A stretch of DNA of 64,000 bases from positions 14,742-78,741 of the forward strand of contig JABAAE010000018.1 of the NCBI GenBank assembly GCA_014238905.1, given 5' to 3'. Numbering within the stretch: the stretch's first letter is position 1; each line of letters begins with the position of its first letter. The position numbers and the translations under genes were made by a program. Positions 16,555 through 24,685 of this stretch are shown here, one piece after another. The stretch comes from Planctomycetota bacterium. GTDB taxonomy: Bacteria; Planctomycetota; Planctomycetia; Pirellulales; Pirellulaceae. The notes under the pieces were generated by a model. That model saw only the letters and a program-made list of their open reading frames with translations, was not told where the DNA came from and made no database searches.

Positions 16555-17847
16555 TTAAATCAACTGCGCTATTGGTTTTCGTTGATCCAATAGGTAGCGA
16601 GGACGTCCCTGAGGATCAGTGATCTGAGCCGTTTGGGCGTCAATTCCCATATTGTGATAGAGGGTTGCTAAAACTTCCTGGACATCCACGGCGTCATTGG
16701 CATCGCCCGCGATCCGATCGGACGATCCGATCACCTGCCCATACTGAAGCCCACCTCCGGCAACGAACGCGGCAGCGACCCGTGGCCAGTGATCACGCCC
16801 AGCATTGCCGTTGATGCGTGGGGTTCTGCCAAATTCGCCCCACACTGCAATCGTTACATCATCCAGCATTCCTCTTTCATCGAAGTCCCTGATCATGGCC
16901 GCCAGTCCTCGGTCCAGTGCAGGAAGTTGTTTGCTGAGCTGACTGAAATTTTGGCCATGGGTATCCCATCCGCCCCAACCAATGGAAACGCAGCGAACGC
17001 CAGCTTCGACCAAGCGTCGGGCTCGCAGAAACCTTTCGTTATCCCGGAGGCGACCCTGTCGGTTACCGACGTAGCGATCAATCGACTCTTGCTTCTCTTT
17101 TTTCAGATCAAGAGCATTGGCCATTTTTCCGCTGAGAACAACTTCAACGGCCTGCTTTGCAAATGAATCTGCAGCATCCAATTGGCCTGACGCATCGATG
17201 TCTCGTCGAAGATCATCGACCGTTTGCAGGAGATTCGACCGTCGGGTCATGCGTTTGGCATCCATGCGATTCAACTGCAACATTTTCTGCGCGTCGTTGG
17301 GGCTAAAGGGTTTATATTTGGCCCCCAGGTAGCCCGCTCCTGTGTTCACACTATCGGTGACAAACGGTGCGACGCCTCCGTTGAATCCCTGTAGCTTTGA
17401 TACGACCGAGCCAATCGAGGGTGGGCCGCCAATCGATTTGAATGCGTTTTGGCTGTAACCGGTTTGGGTTGTACTTGAGCTGTGCTCATTGACGTTGCCA
17501 ACCAGTCCCCGAATCAGCACATACTTATCCGCCAGTTGAGAAAGCAATGGGAAATGTTCGCAGATTTGGATTCCGTCAACATTGGTTGCTATCGGATTGA
17601 AATCACCCCGGTACTCCACCGCTGCGTCTGGTTTCAAATCCCACATGTCTTGATGGGACGGGCCTCCGCCCAAATGAATATTGATGATCGACTTGGTCGA
17701 TTTTTTGCCGGTTGCCGCCTCCAGACGATAGATGTCGGCAAGATTCATTGCACCGAAACCGAGGCCAAGGGCTCCCAGTTTCATGACATCTCGCCGCGAG
17801 ACCCTGTCACAGTAAGGACTGTCTGCGTGTCCAAAAAATTTCAACAT
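16555..17847 (-). CDS. DUF1501 protein, Tat-exported sulfatase-fold family
   Basis: A 430-residue protein with a twin-arginine signal (SRRDVMKLGALGLGFG at about residues 18-33). DUF1501 motifs follow: INIHLGGGPSHQDMWDLKP, GIQICEHFPLLSQLADKY, HSSSTTQTGY, and near the end FGRTPRINGNAGRDHWP. The fold is related to alkaline phosphatase and sulfatase but the biochemical function is not established. The start is supported by AGGAG 7 nt upstream. In planctomycetes DUF1501 genes are usually paired with DUF1549/DUF1553 genes, as here (gene at 18014), suggesting one functional unit. Confidence 0.92.
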   Translation of the reverse strand: MLKFFGHADSPYCDRVSRRDVMKLGALGLGFGAMNLADIYRLEAATGKKSTKSIINIHLGGGPSHQDMWDLKPDAAVEYRGDFNPIATNVDGIQICEHFPLLSQLADKYVLIRGLVGNVNEHSSSTTQTGYSQNAFKSIGGPPSIGSVVSKLQGFNGGVAPFVTDSVNTGAGYLGAKYKPFSPNDAQKMLQLNRMDAKRMTRRSNLLQTVDDLRRDIDASGQLDAADSFAKQAVEVVLSGKMANALDLKKEKQESIDRYVGNRQGRLRDNERFLRARRLVEAGVRCVSIGWGGWDTHGQNFSQLSKQLPALDRGLAAMIRDFDERGMLDDVTIAVWGEFGRTPRINGNAGRDHWPRVAAAFVAGGGLQYGQVIGSSDRIAGDANDAVDVQEVLATLYHNMGIDAQTAQITDPQGRPRYLLDQRKPIAQLI

Positions 17848-18013
17848 TAAAATCTCCTCTTAATGGTGGACGGTGGGTGGAAAGCTTTACTCCAAAAAGC
17901 AAATCCCGCGATTTATCGAAAGTTGTTGATCGGTTAATAAGGGTGGAATTAAAACAAAAAAGACCATCCGGTTAACAACGGGACTCCTTTTAGTATTCAA
18001 ATAAACTGTCGGC

Positions 18014-20494
18014 TTAATGGTTAAACAGGAATTCTTTGGTGTTGATGATGGTCCACATGATGTCTTGAAAAGCTTGATTCTCGTTGCCCTCTCCGGACGC
18101 CTTGATGTAGTCCGTATAGGCTTTGATTTCTTTGGGCCGTGGTTCGCGGGAAAATGCCTGCAGGTGAATCTTCCGGATTTTAGCAACGAAATCCAATTCT
18201 GGATTTCGTGAAAATTCTGAAACGAAAGGCGAGGCAAGTTTTTGATACATGTCGTTGCTGTTGAGTAGCTGGAGACATTGGGCCATCGTGATTTCGTCTG
18301 ACCGTTCACATTCGCAGGCACTTGCGCCCGCAGGTCTTCCAAAAGTGTCCAGAAACGAGTTGTTGGCCATGCCATGGTCAGGAATCCTTGTCGCAGTTGT
18401 TCCGGCGGGAAGGCCAGGGAAACGCGACTGTGAACCCAGGAACCTATCGATGGAATCGAGCATCACTTCGGCTGGGAGTCGTCTTGGATTGAATTTGGAA
18501 AAACTTTGCATGTCCTTGGCGTTATGTTCATTGGGGACAGCAGACAACTGGTAGGTGGTGGAATTACAAATCGTGCGAATTAAATTCTTAAGATCGAAAT
18601 CACTCTCGATAAAACTTTTTTCCAGCGCGGCTAATAATTCCGGGTTGGAGGGGGGATTGGTGCCCCGGAGGTCATCTTCGGGGTCGACGATGCCAATACC
18701 AAAAAAATGTTTCCAGTATCGATTGACCAACATTTTGGCAAAAAACGGATTAGAAGAATCTGTTAACCAGTTTGCCAATTGAATCCGCCCATCCCCTTGG
18801 AGGTCTTGGAATGGTTCAGCACCGAGTCCTGCTGCCCAGACCATTTGGTTGTTTTTGGTGTTTCTGGCCTGAACACGGGCTTGTTTTCCATAAATGCGTC
18901 GCCCACTTTTTTGGGTGACATTGGAGAAAAACGCCGCAAACTGCCAGTAATCTTGCTGACTCCATTTTTCATAAGGGTGATGGTGGCACTTCGCGCATTG
19001 AATGCGTTGTCCCAAAAAAATCTGAGCGGTGTCTTCGGCACGTTCTTCCATTTTTTGAAATTTCAAGTGCCAATTCACTGCTGGATTGATCCGGACATCT
19101 CCCGAGGCGGTGATGAGGCGGGCTACAAATCGGTCGTAGGGAAGGTTTTGGGCCAATGACTCTCGCACCCATTCGTGAAAGAGATAATTTCCGCTTCGGG
19201 ATTCATTGCGTTCCACTCGATTCCGCAAGATGGACGTCCATTTTTGAGCGAAGAAATTCGCGTAATCCTCCGAAGCCAACAATCGATCGATCAGTTTTTG
19301 GCGTTTGTTTCCACCGCTGCTCTTTAGGAATTGCACCGACTCCTGTTCTGTGGGTAAACGGCCGGCGATGTCCAGGGTGACACGCCGGATAAAAACAGCG
19401 TCGTTGGCAATCTCTGATGGGGGCAAACCTAGTTCGGTCCATTTAGCGAAAACAGGTCCGTCAATCGGGGACTTTTCCGGAGGAAGCTTGGAGATCTGGG
19501 CACCCAACGGAACCGTCGCCAGAAAAGCAGTCGCTCTGTCCTGAAATCTTACCATCACCGCTACAATGCCGGCTCGTCCTTTCATGGAGACAATTCCGTC
19601 TTCGTCGGACCCCGCCAGGTCGGTGTTGTTAGGGGTAAATTGCGATTGATTGGTGACGTCCTGAGTTGAACCATCTGAATAGTGCGCGGTCACTTTCAAT
19701 TGAAGATCGGCCTCCAAGGCCAAGGTAGCGCGAGATGGAAAAACCGTTAGGTCTGTGAGGACCGGGTCTGACTCTTCGCCATAAGGCATGCCTTGAGCGA
19801 TCCACTGCTTTAACAGGTCATATTCATAGCTTTCCGGACTTAATCGAACTCCCCCGCCGTGCGGAACTTCGCCGATTGCTTTTTGCAACAGCAGGCTTTG
19901 CGTGGGAGCCGCAGGAAAGACTCGTCGACCACGGCCTTCTTTAACGATGTATTGATAGTCTTCGGCTGGTTCGAATCCCAGGAGCGATAATGAAAAGCCA
20001 TTTTGGCCACCGCTTTTTCCATGACAGCCCCCGGCGTTGCAGCCAAATTTGGTAAAGATCGGGACGATATTATTGAAGAAATTCAAACGTGGCGGAGAAT
20101 CAAAGTTTTTAACGTTGATCTCGGCGGTGGCGGTCATGTTGCCGGAAGTGACGGTCACCGTGACCGGCCCGTTTTTTTGTGGCGTCACCCTCCCTTGAGA
20201 ATCGACCAAGAGAGAACCCGCCGGGTGCACCTGATAGGCCACCCGGCGTGTCAAATCGATCGTTTTACCTTGCTGGTCGACGGTCAGGGCTTGCAGTTGC
20301 AGGCGAGCGTTGGGGCCGTGAATTTCTCCCGAACCCGACCGACCATTGGCCAGCAGTTGCAGGGAATTGGGTTGAATTGGCTGAACACGGGGGTTACCAA
20401 GCGATACTGGTTCTCCTTGCCCAGCCTGTAAAGAAAAAGCGTGACCGGTTGCAAAAGCAAGCAAGAGGAGTGTTTGGATTGGATACCGCCGCAT
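18014..20494 (-). CDS. DUF1549/DUF1553 cytochrome-like protein (paralog 1)
   Basis: An 826-residue protein with a signal peptide. The N-terminal 130 residues are BIG2/Ig-like (RVTPQKNGPVTVTVTSGNMT). Then comes a cytochrome-like segment, with C152-N-A-G-G-C157-H158 giving CX4CH, followed by GKSGGQNGFSLSLLGFEP. DUF1549 contains a second motif CAKCHHHPYEKW near residue 500 (CXXCH). DUF1553 forms the C-terminus (NPFFAKMLVNRYWKHFFGIG, ACECERSDEITMAQ) and ends KEFLFNH. AAGGA lies 8 nt upstream of the ATG. These domains are inferred to form extracytoplasmic heme proteins; the substrate and electron path are unknown. It is the first gene of the minus-strand set and close in sequence to the 24686 product. 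Confidence 0.92.
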   Translation of the reverse strand: MRRYPIQTLLLLAFATGHAFSLQAGQGEPVSLGNPRVQPIQPNSLQLLANGRSGSGEIHGPNARLQLQALTVDQQGKTIDLTRRVAYQVHPAGSLLVDSQGRVTPQKNGPVTVTVTSGNMTATAEINVKNFDSPPRLNFFNNIVPIFTKFGCNAGGCHGKSGGQNGFSLSLLGFEPAEDYQYIVKEGRGRRVFPAAPTQSLLLQKAIGEVPHGGGVRLSPESYEYDLLKQWIAQGMPYGEESDPVLTDLTVFPSRATLALEADLQLKVTAHYSDGSTQDVTNQSQFTPNNTDLAGSDEDGIVSMKGRAGIVAVMVRFQDRATAFLATVPLGAQISKLPPEKSPIDGPVFAKWTELGLPPSEIANDAVFIRRVTLDIAGRLPTEQESVQFLKSSGGNKRQKLIDRLLASEDYANFFAQKWTSILRNRVERNESRSGNYLFHEWVRESLAQNLPYDRFVARLITASGDVRINPAVNWHLKFQKMEERAEDTAQIFLGQRIQCAKCHHHPYEKWSQQDYWQFAAFFSNVTQKSGRRIYGKQARVQARNTKNNQMVWAAGLGAEPFQDLQGDGRIQLANWLTDSSNPFFAKMLVNRYWKHFFGIGIVDPEDDLRGTNPPSNPELLAALEKSFIESDFDLKNLIRTICNSTTYQLSAVPNEHNAKDMQSFSKFNPRRLPAEVMLDSIDRFLGSQSRFPGLPAGTTATRIPDHGMANNSFLDTFGRPAGASACECERSDEITMAQCLQLLNSNDMYQKLASPFVSEFSRNPELDFVAKIRKIHLQAFSREPRPKEIKAYTDYIKASGEGNENQAFQDIMWTIINTKEFLFNH

Positions 20495-21263
20495 TGGAAT
20501 TCCTTATCCCGAATGGCGAACACGCTCAACGTCAGGGGAGCGTGGAGAAGGCTTCCGTTACTGATTTAACGGAGTATCCCTTACTCACCCCTGATTGTAA
20601 GTGAATTCGGGCAAAAGATGCAAGCGGAAACCACCAAAGGGTAGGGATTCGGCCTTTTGCAACGAACCGGGGCGGTATAAGCCCCTCTATTAGCACCGGG
20701 CGTGACGGGACCCAGCCCTTTATTTGTTGGGATTCACTTTCGGTTAGAGACAGGGTTTGGTGATTAGGTTTTCAACCGCGAAGTGTTGGAATTGGATCAC
20801 GCGTTTTCTCAAAAGGAGTCTTCACCAAAGGTGCCAATGTTTTCGGGCTGGATACCGGAATCTTGGCGGTGGCCGACTCGAAGAGAATCATTTCGGGAAC
20901 CCATGGCACAAAGAACCGCTTTGCTTACCTCCGTGGAATCGGATATTCCGCCTTGGTCGAGAATGAATGAATTTGATTTGAGATTGGAAGTGCTGTCTGG
21001 AAAGCGATTCAAACCGAGTGAGAAACCCGGTTTTCACCGGTTCAGCCTCTTTTCAACTTGATGGCGGTCAAGGGGTTGCTTTGGGCAGAATCCGGACACT
21101 ATCCGTTTTCTGCGATTGATAAATAACTGGTTTCACGGTCGAATGATGAGCACCGTCTAATAAATGTTCCCCCTCGTTTTCGAGGATTTCAGGTCGTTGC
21201 TTAGGAATCAATAGGATAAACGCCAACATTGAATCTACCGGAAATTCCGCGCATGAGCGTGGA
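20495..21263. other. 769-bp divergent intergenic region with one short hairpin
   Basis: This region separates the divergently transcribed DUF1549 (minus) and PP2C (plus) genes. CCTCG at 21173-21177 pairs with CGAGG at 21182-21186 around a TTTT loop in the presumed PP2C leader. Overlapping short frames around 20757-21061 have no SD, recognisable domain or conserved-looking composition, so I do not call them as genes. Nothing else was found. Confidence 0.4.
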
Positions 21264-22124
21264 ATGGCAAGTGACCGGGTGGCTATCGGTTGCTATGGCA
21301 TGACGCATGTCGGTCGGCAACGGACCATGAATCAGGATCATTTTCTGATTGCCGATTTTAAAAAACACCTGTCGGTGGAGGGGGCCAGTTTTTCCTGTCC
21401 GGATCCGCAGGTTTTCGGTGACACGATGGGAAAGATGATGCTGGTTGCCGACGGCATGGGAGGGGCCAATGCCGGGGAGGTTGCCAGTCAATTGGCCATC
21501 AGTTCGTTGGTCCAATATCTTCTCAATTCCATGCACTGGATATTGCGTCCTTCGAGACAAGAGTCTGAAAATCTCGTTAGCGAGTTGAAGTCGGCTGCTC
21601 AATTTGCTCACAGCGTACTTTGCAAAGACGTGGAGAACGAGCCTGATCACCGGGGGATGGGGACCACTCTAACGGTGGCTTACCTGGTCTGGCCCATGCT
21701 TTATGTGTTGCATGTGGGAGATAGTCGGTGTTACCTCTTTCGCCAAGGACGATTGCAGCAGTTAACTGACGATCAGACCCTGGCTCAAACACTCTTGGAG
21801 ACCGGTTACCTCAGCAGAGAGGAATTTGAGAGTTCGAAGTATCACAATGTCTTGGTCAGTGCCATTGGCGTGGAGGGGGGACCACAGACCTTGATTTACT
21901 CACGTCGACTCAAGCCGGGAGACAAATTGATGCTCTGTTCGGATGGGGTGACGGCTCATTTGAAAGATGAAGATATTGCTCAATGGATGCAGAGTTCCAA
22001 GACGCCAGAAGAAGCCTGCCAAGGAATGATTGATTTGGCCAATGAACGCGGGGGCCGAGATAATTCTACGGCGATTGTCGTGAATTGCTTCCAGGTGGAC
22101 GAGGAAAAAGGTCTGCCAGGTTAG
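21264..22124 (+). CDS. PP2C-family serine/threonine protein phosphatase
   Basis: A 286-residue cytoplasmic protein covering the whole PP2C (PPM) domain and little else. Visible motifs in order: THVGRQRTMNQDHFLI, ADGMGGANAGEVAS (metal-binding Asp), GMGTTLTVAYL, LHVGDSRCYLFRQGRLQQLT, LMLCSDGVTAHL (metal-binding Asp), and GGRDNSTAIVV (metal-binding Asp and Asn). All Asp residues needed for the dimetal centre appear present, so it should be active. It likely opposes Ser/Thr kinases, which are abundant in planctomycetes; no kinase lies in the window. It sits alone between the two DUF1549 sets. Confidence 0.93.
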   Translation: MASDRVAIGCYGMTHVGRQRTMNQDHFLIADFKKHLSVEGASFSCPDPQVFGDTMGKMMLVADGMGGANAGEVASQLAISSLVQYLLNSMHWILRPSRQESENLVSELKSAAQFAHSVLCKDVENEPDHRGMGTTLTVAYLVWPMLYVLHVGDSRCYLFRQGRLQQLTDDQTLAQTLLETGYLSREEFESSKYHNVLVSAIGVEGGPQTLIYSRRLKPGDKLMLCSDGVTAHLKDEDIAQWMQSSKTPEEACQGMIDLANERGGRDNSTAIVVNCFQVDEEKGLPG

Positions 22125-22477
22125 GTTGAGATTGGCAACGGACCGCAAGGCCCGCATCTTCAGGGCCCTGAAAGAACGCCACCTGTTTCAGTACAGGGTT
22201 TCAGTACAGCACAGGCCGTCAGTGACCTGCACCGAACGGGGAAGATCGTGATGGTCCGGTTCGCCCTTCTGTTTTGGCATTTCAACTGGCGTTTGGCACG
22301 TTAGCTGTCCAGGGTTGATTGGATATTGGCGTACGACCGGGGGACGAAAAGGACCGGGGTGAATCAAGACACTCCTGGTGATTTAAACACTCCCCAATCT
22401 GGGGTTCAGAACCGAAACATTTCGGGTTTCCTGATCATCACCGGCAGTGATTTTTAAGAGCGGATGCGATGCGAATT
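22125..22477. other. 353-bp convergent intergenic region
   Basis: This region lies between the ends of the PP2C gene (plus) and sulfatase gene (minus). TTTCAGTACAG is present twice in close succession at about 22187-22208. No strong terminator hairpin with a T-run was seen on either strand, and no supported ORF. Confidence 0.35.
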
Positions 22478-23971
22478 CTAAAGGTCGTTGTCTCGGATTT
22501 GCCGAAGTTTTTCGGCAACTTTTTCCTGAAACTCCTCTATCTTCTTGGCGTAAAGGCGGTTGGTCGCCAGGTTGTTGTATTGCTGAGGATCTTTGGACAT
22601 GTCGAACAGTTCGCGTCCCCGAGAAGCATCTTCGGCATATTGAATGTAGGCATATTCTTTTTCCCGGAGCAAAAACCCTTTTCCATTGACCGTGAATGCG
22701 GCATCGCGAATGGGATGCTGGGGGTCATCAAAGACTGGAGCTATATTTTTACCTTGCAAACGGTCAGCAACAGGCAGTCCACAAAGCGTGGAAATGGTCG
22801 GGTAAAGATCTAGCAATTCGGTCAGGGAATGGCAGATGGCCGGTTTTTTTCCTGGAACTGAAATAATTAACGGGACCCGTGCCGATTCATCGTGGAGGCT
22901 GACCTTGGCCCAGAAATCGTGTTCGCCAAGATGGTATCCGTGATCACTGGTGAAGATGACAATGGTCTTGTCAGCAACTCCTGACTCGTTGAGCGCTCGC
23001 ATCACTTTGCCGACCTGTGCGTCCATATAGGCGACCGACGCGTAGTAACCCGAGATCGCTTTTTTCTGCCGCGTGACATTCATTTTCATATTGCGGCTTG
23101 TTTTGTAGTTGATTCCCGCCTTAGGAATATCATCCCAATCACCCTGGATCTTGAGCGGTAACTTCATTGCGGCGAATGGAAAGGGTTCAAAATATTGTTT
23201 GGGCGCGACAAAAGGAACATGTGGTCTGACAAACCCCACACCCAGGAAAAAGGGCCGATCTTTCATTTGACCGATTAACTCCACAGCTTTTTGTGCCGTT
23301 TTACCATCGGAATGACCAAGGTCCCCTTCGTCACCCTCGACCACCACAAAAGTATTTCCCCCCACAACTGGACGTTTACCATCTGGATTGCTCTCCAGTG
23401 TTTCGCCTTTACCAGGAGCTTTCCATTCTAAACCTTTGCTGTTGAAGCGTTGGCTCCAGGAGCGGGGGTCGTCGGCGCCATCGTCTCCTTTTTCTATGCC
23501 ACCGGGAACGCCCATATGAAAAATTTTACTGACGCGAGCGGTGTGGTAGCCGTTGTTCTTAAAATGTTCTGCCCAAGTAGCTCGATCTCCAATAGCCTTG
23601 CGGGGACTGACATAACCAAGGACTCCGGTTGCATGAGGATAGTAACCGGACATGAACGATGCCCGAGAGGGACCGCAGTAGGTGCCTTGACAATAGGCGT
23701 GCGTGAATCGAGTTCCTCTTTTAGCGAGGGCATCGATATTGGGTGTCTGGCAGACCGCGTTGCCGTAGCAGGATAACGCGGTGTCAGTCAAATCATCGGA
23801 AATGATAAACAGGACGTTGTAATTCTGAACCGGAGCGGATTCAGCAGTTTGACCACTCAATGGTTTTTCCGTTGCCCAAACGAATGGGCTGGCCTGCGGT
23901 AAACTCGCTATGGCAAAAAGGCACCCCCACGCGAGAGTCGTACGACAGTTGAATGGAAATTTGAAGATCAT
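22478..23971 (-). CDS. Secreted sulfatase (iduronate-2-sulfatase-like)
   Basis: A 497-residue protein with a signal peptide. The metal ligands are in LFIISDDLTD (D59, D60). The FGly motif is C99-G-P-S-R, within a Cys-type sulfatase signature followed by ASFMSGYYPHATG. DHGYHLGEHDFWAKVSLHDE carries the second Asp/His metal site. Activity requires FGly-generating enzyme modification of C99. The overall pattern resembles iduronate-2-sulfatase-type (S1 family) enzymes acting on sulfated polysaccharides; the specific glycan is not known. AAAGGGA lies close upstream of the ATG. It lies between the two DUF1549 sets and faces the PP2C gene. Confidence 0.93.
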   Translation of the reverse strand: MIFKFPFNCRTTLAWGCLFAIASLPQASPFVWATEKPLSGQTAESAPVQNYNVLFIISDDLTDTALSCYGNAVCQTPNIDALAKRGTRFTHAYCQGTYCGPSRASFMSGYYPHATGVLGYVSPRKAIGDRATWAEHFKNNGYHTARVSKIFHMGVPGGIEKGDDGADDPRSWSQRFNSKGLEWKAPGKGETLESNPDGKRPVVGGNTFVVVEGDEGDLGHSDGKTAQKAVELIGQMKDRPFFLGVGFVRPHVPFVAPKQYFEPFPFAAMKLPLKIQGDWDDIPKAGINYKTSRNMKMNVTRQKKAISGYYASVAYMDAQVGKVMRALNESGVADKTIVIFTSDHGYHLGEHDFWAKVSLHDESARVPLIISVPGKKPAICHSLTELLDLYPTISTLCGLPVADRLQGKNIAPVFDDPQHPIRDAAFTVNGKGFLLREKEYAYIQYAEDASRGRELFDMSKDPQQYNNLATNRLYAKKIEEFQEKVAEKLRQIRDNDL

Positions 23972-24685
23972 AAGTCCCTTTCAGTTTTGACGGGCAATCA
24001 GTATGGGCCCCGGAATTGCCAATGGCAGTCAGCCTGACAGGTCCATGATTCCCTCCTTCACGATAGCAAACGATTGGAGGAGACGCACGCTCGACTCGAT
24101 TTTCGAAGATCGCCGGGCGATTCGTTCTACGTTGGGTACCAGGGCGGTTTCGTCCGGATCCAATTCCGGATTCTTTATTTGGTTTGAATGCTCGGACCTG
24201 CAATCAGAAAGAAGCCGCGCTCCAATACTGCAAACCCATGAAGTGTCGCCCAGAATCTGAGGCGGCGGTCAAAAGCCGAAGGTCCGATTCGGGGACACCC
24301 CGACGGGAGGGGCAGGCGTTCTATTGGAAATCTCGTTTTTCCCCTTAAAAAAGCAGGATCCACCGGTGCGGCTCGACAGCCTGCCAATAAGGGGCAGTAA
24401 ACAACCCCCAAATTGGCGTTAAAAAGGAAGAAATGTCCCAACTAGAGGAACAAACCTGCGAAATCATTATTGCATTCACAATTCTAAAGGGTGATAATAG
24501 AGTCAACAACGTTTTTTGGGGAAATGGAAATTCCCCCCCCACCTGCAGATCCACCATCATTTTCAAACTGGTTTTGACCGGAATGATCCACAGAGGTTTG
24601 TGATGATTGGATCTGTCGCTGTAGGACCCAATGAGAGGGTCTTTTTTGCCGACACTCACCGCAACATCAATGGAAAGGGAAAACC
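23972..24685. other. 714-bp divergent intergenic region
   Basis: This region lies between the sulfatase (minus) and the second DUF1549 gene (plus). An inverted repeat GGGGAA (24518-24523) / TTCCCC (24531-24536) with a 7-nt loop lies about 150 bp before the plus-strand gene. A possible promoter is listed separately. The overlapping frames on both strands have no SD or recognised content and are not called. Confidence 0.4.
24470..24498 (+). promoter_or_regulatory. Possible sigma70-type promoter for the second DUF1549 set
   Basis: TTGCAT (24470-24475) and GATAAT (24493-24498, one mismatch from TATAAT) are separated by 17 bp and lie about 190 nt upstream of the ATG at 24686. The -35 hexamer is weak. 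This is a pattern match only. Confidence 0.3.

Noticed and set aside
19968..19978. tRNA T-loop-like GGTTCGAATCC
   Set aside because: It lies in the DUF1549 reading frame, where it encodes LGFEP on the minus strand. No anticodon stem or acceptor stem pairs around it.
20757..21061. Overlapping short plus-strand frames before the PP2C gene
   Set aside because: No SD, no domain, and both frames are equally poor.
24518..24536. Intrinsic terminator at GGGGAA/TTCCCC
   Set aside because: The T-run precedes the stem on the plus strand and becomes an A-run on the minus strand, so it has no terminator layout in either direction.
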